This document shows, in pieces, positions 5,692 through 6,497 of a stretch of DNA of 6,497 nt. The first letter of the stretch is position 1. Every line of letters starts with the position of its first letter. The notes beneath the pieces are model-generated. The model saw nothing but the letters and a program-made list of their open reading frames with translations. It made no database searches and was not told the DNA's origin. The position numbers and the translations under genes were made by a program. This DNA comes from an uncultured Bacteroides sp. (GTDB lineage Bacteria; Bacteroidota; Bacteroidia; Bacteroidales; Bacteroidaceae), in the NCBI GenBank assembly GCA_900755095.1, contig CAAEFE010000094.1:1-6497 (forward strand), given 5' to 3'.

Positions 5692-6135
5692 TTAAATAAG
5701 GATACGTCTTAGAGCGAACACGTAGTAGTCGCTACAGATAATGGAGTAATGTGGATCCTTATCCGAATAATAGGATTTACTTTGATCTAATACAAGTGAG
5801 TTTTCTCTTAACAAGAAGAACTTATACATAACGTCTTTAAAGAAATCATTGGATTCAATGATTCTACGCAGACGATAATTATTAGAAGATGTTTCTGTTA
5901 CTGATTTAAAGCCTAATTCTACGTCAGAAATAGACAAAGACTGGGATGATCTGTCATACCCCAGCGAACGAGTCTTAAATGAAGAATTAGAATTCGTATC
6001 GGAAGTTGATTCAGACAACTGACAAGAGCATTCGCTCTGAGAAATACATGAAGTGATATTCATAGCATTTCCACCTATGCTATATGATAGCATCAGCAGA
6101 ACAATCGCTAATATGAATCTCACAGAACCTTTCAT
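5692..6135 (-). CDS. Small secreted Ser-rich protein, function unknown
   Basis: A 147-residue protein I do not recognise. Residues 1-24 look like a Sec signal peptide (MKGSVR, then a hydrophobic ILAIVLLMLSYSI core, likely cleavage after GGNA). The mature N terminus has three close cysteines (Cys30, Cys36, Cys38), with a fourth at 134, so disulfides in the periplasm are possible. No lipobox is seen at a cleavage position. A Ser/Thr/Asn-rich, probably flexible stretch (about 40-70) precedes a more ordered C-terminal half with NNYRLRRIIESNDFFKDVMY (85-104) and a Tyr-rich end (YYSDKDPHYSIICSDYYVFALRR). A -7 promoter box lies about 45 bases upstream. It is in the same direction as exbB, 152 bases ahead of it, so it could share a transcript, but the hairpin between them makes that uncertain. 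Being exported and preceded by a promoter-like box supports a real gene; it could also be a lineage-specific orphan. Confidence 0.75.
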   Translation of the reverse strand: MKGSVRFILAIVLLMLSYSIGGNAMNITSCISQSECSCQLSESTSDTNSNSSFKTRSLGYDRSSQSLSISDVELGFKSVTETSSNNYRLRRIIESNDFFKDVMYKFFLLRENSLVLDQSKSYYSDKDPHYSIICSDYYVFALRRILI

Positions 6136-6140
6136 GATAT

Positions 6141-6154
6141 TTATTTTAGTTGTT
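6141..6154 (-). promoter_or_regulatory. AACTAAAAT leader motif before the small secreted gene
   Basis: The minus-strand AACAACTAAAATAA matches 12 of 14 bases of the element before exbB and the TPR gene, and ends 5 bases before the start codon. It is probably part of the AT-rich untranslated leader. Confidence 0.3.
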
Positions 6155-6180
6155 TATATCGAATTCTCGTATTTCGGTGA

Positions 6181-6188
6181 CAAATGTA
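6181..6188 (-). promoter_or_regulatory. Bacteroides-type -7 promoter box
   Basis: TACATTTG on the minus strand is a perfect match to the TAnnTTTG -7 consensus of the Bacteroides primary sigma factor. It lies 45 bases before the small-gene start, giving a predicted leader of roughly 35-40 bases. No convincing TTTG -33 element is found at the expected 19-21 base spacing, which lowers confidence. It may also drive exbB and the genes after it if transcription passes the hairpin at 5616-5660. Confidence 0.5.
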
Positions 6189-6420
6189 GCAATTAAATAT
6201 ATCCGTTTGTCGTTATTCACATCATTTAAGCATAAAAGTTTAACTCTATTATTGAAACAACGTACAAAGTGTTTTGTTCTCGCAGTTTGTGATTTTATGT
6301 GTTAAAAGTAGTTAGGCGTACATACGTTTTAAAGAAGTCCGCCAAGTTTAATAATTGAGAGAAATATGTATAATCAATAAATCCTCTCCAGTCTTAAATC
6401 CGAAAGTATCCAAAACAATA
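6189..6420. other. Gene-free spacer between rRNA terminator and small gene
   Basis: AT-rich sequence with no credible open reading frame, tRNA or strong hairpin. I find only small incidental palindromes (for example CGTACATACG at 6316-6325). Together with the promoter and leader at 6136-6188 it forms a gap of about 285 bases between the rRNA terminator and the small gene. Confidence 0.6.
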
Positions 6421-6452
6421 AAGCCCTTCTGGTATTTCTACCGGAAGGGCTT
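6421..6452 (-). terminator. Rho-independent terminator of the rRNA operon
   Basis: AAGCCCTTC (6421-6429) pairs with GAAGGGCTT (6444-6452), and GGTA (6431-6434) with TACC (6439-6442), around a 4-base loop. One position (6430/6443) is mismatched on the minus-strand RNA. After the stem the minus strand reads TTATTGTTTTGG, a U-rich tail. It lies 9 bases beyond the 5S rRNA 3' end, where a ribosomal operon terminator is expected. Confidence 0.9.
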
Positions 6453-6461
6453 CTCTAAAAA

Positions 6462-6497
6462 TGGCGGCTACCTACTCTCCCACTGTTACGCAGTACC
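6462..6497 (-). rRNA. rrf: 5S ribosomal RNA, 3' end (partial)
   Basis: The minus strand contains GGTACTGCGTAACAGTGGGA followed by GAGTAGGTAGCCGCCA, the conserved 3' portion of bacterial 5S rRNA, including the GGGAGAGTAGG segment of the final helix and the CCGCCA end that pairs with the 5' terminus. Only the last 36 or so bases are inside the window; the rest, and presumably the 23S and 16S genes, lie to the right. The exact 3' base is approximate. Confidence 0.93.

Noticed and set aside
6189..6230. TTTG -33 element paired with the -7 box at 6181-6188
   Set aside because: No TTTG or close variant occurs 19-21 bases upstream of the -7 box on the minus strand.
1..6497. CRISPR array, insertion sequence, tRNA or phage attachment site
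   Set aside because: I saw no regularly spaced repeats, transposase frame, terminal inverted repeats of a mobile element, or cloverleaf-like sequence.

Overview
The window looks like chromosomal DNA from a Bacteroidales bacterium, most likely Bacteroides or a close relative. The grounds are moderate GC content, AT-rich leaders mostly without Shine-Dalgarno sites, a perfect Bacteroides-type -7 box (TAnnTTTG), a TonB with the Bacteroidetes-type cytoplasmic 'AYGAYRMR' segment, and an ExbB-ExbD-ExbD-TonB gene order. No species can be fixed from the sequence alone.

Every gene is on the minus strand, so the biology reads from right to left. At the right edge (6462-6497) is the 3' end of a 5S rRNA, the tail of a ribosomal RNA operon, closed by a strong terminator hairpin (6421-6452). 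After about 285 bases with no gene comes a small, unrecognised, secreted Ser-rich protein (5692-6135) with a likely -7 promoter box just upstream. A 152-base gap holding a compound hairpin (5616-5660) separates it from a tight six-gene cluster: exbB (4742-5539), a first exbD (4107-4712), a second, divergent exbD (3438-4091), tonB (2599-3411), a PstS-like lipoprotein (1653-2597) and a periplasmic TPR protein (165-1631). Gaps inside the cluster are 1 to 29 bases, so it is almost certainly one operon. It ends at a textbook terminator (106-137), followed by two more hairpins (83-102 and 39-71).

ExbB and the two ExbD proteins should form an inner-membrane motor driven by the proton gradient. TonB would carry its force across the periplasm to TonB-dependent outer-membrane transporters (SusC-type and siderophore/B12-type receptors in this phylum). 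The unusual part is the tail of the operon. The phosphate-binding-protein-like lipoprotein has no ABC permease or ATPase beside it, and its anion-binding loop differs from that of classical PstS. The large exported TPR protein looks like a scaffold. I infer that these two are accessory periplasmic parts of this TonB motor rather than parts of a phosphate importer. That six-part unit is the best candidate here for an under-described system.
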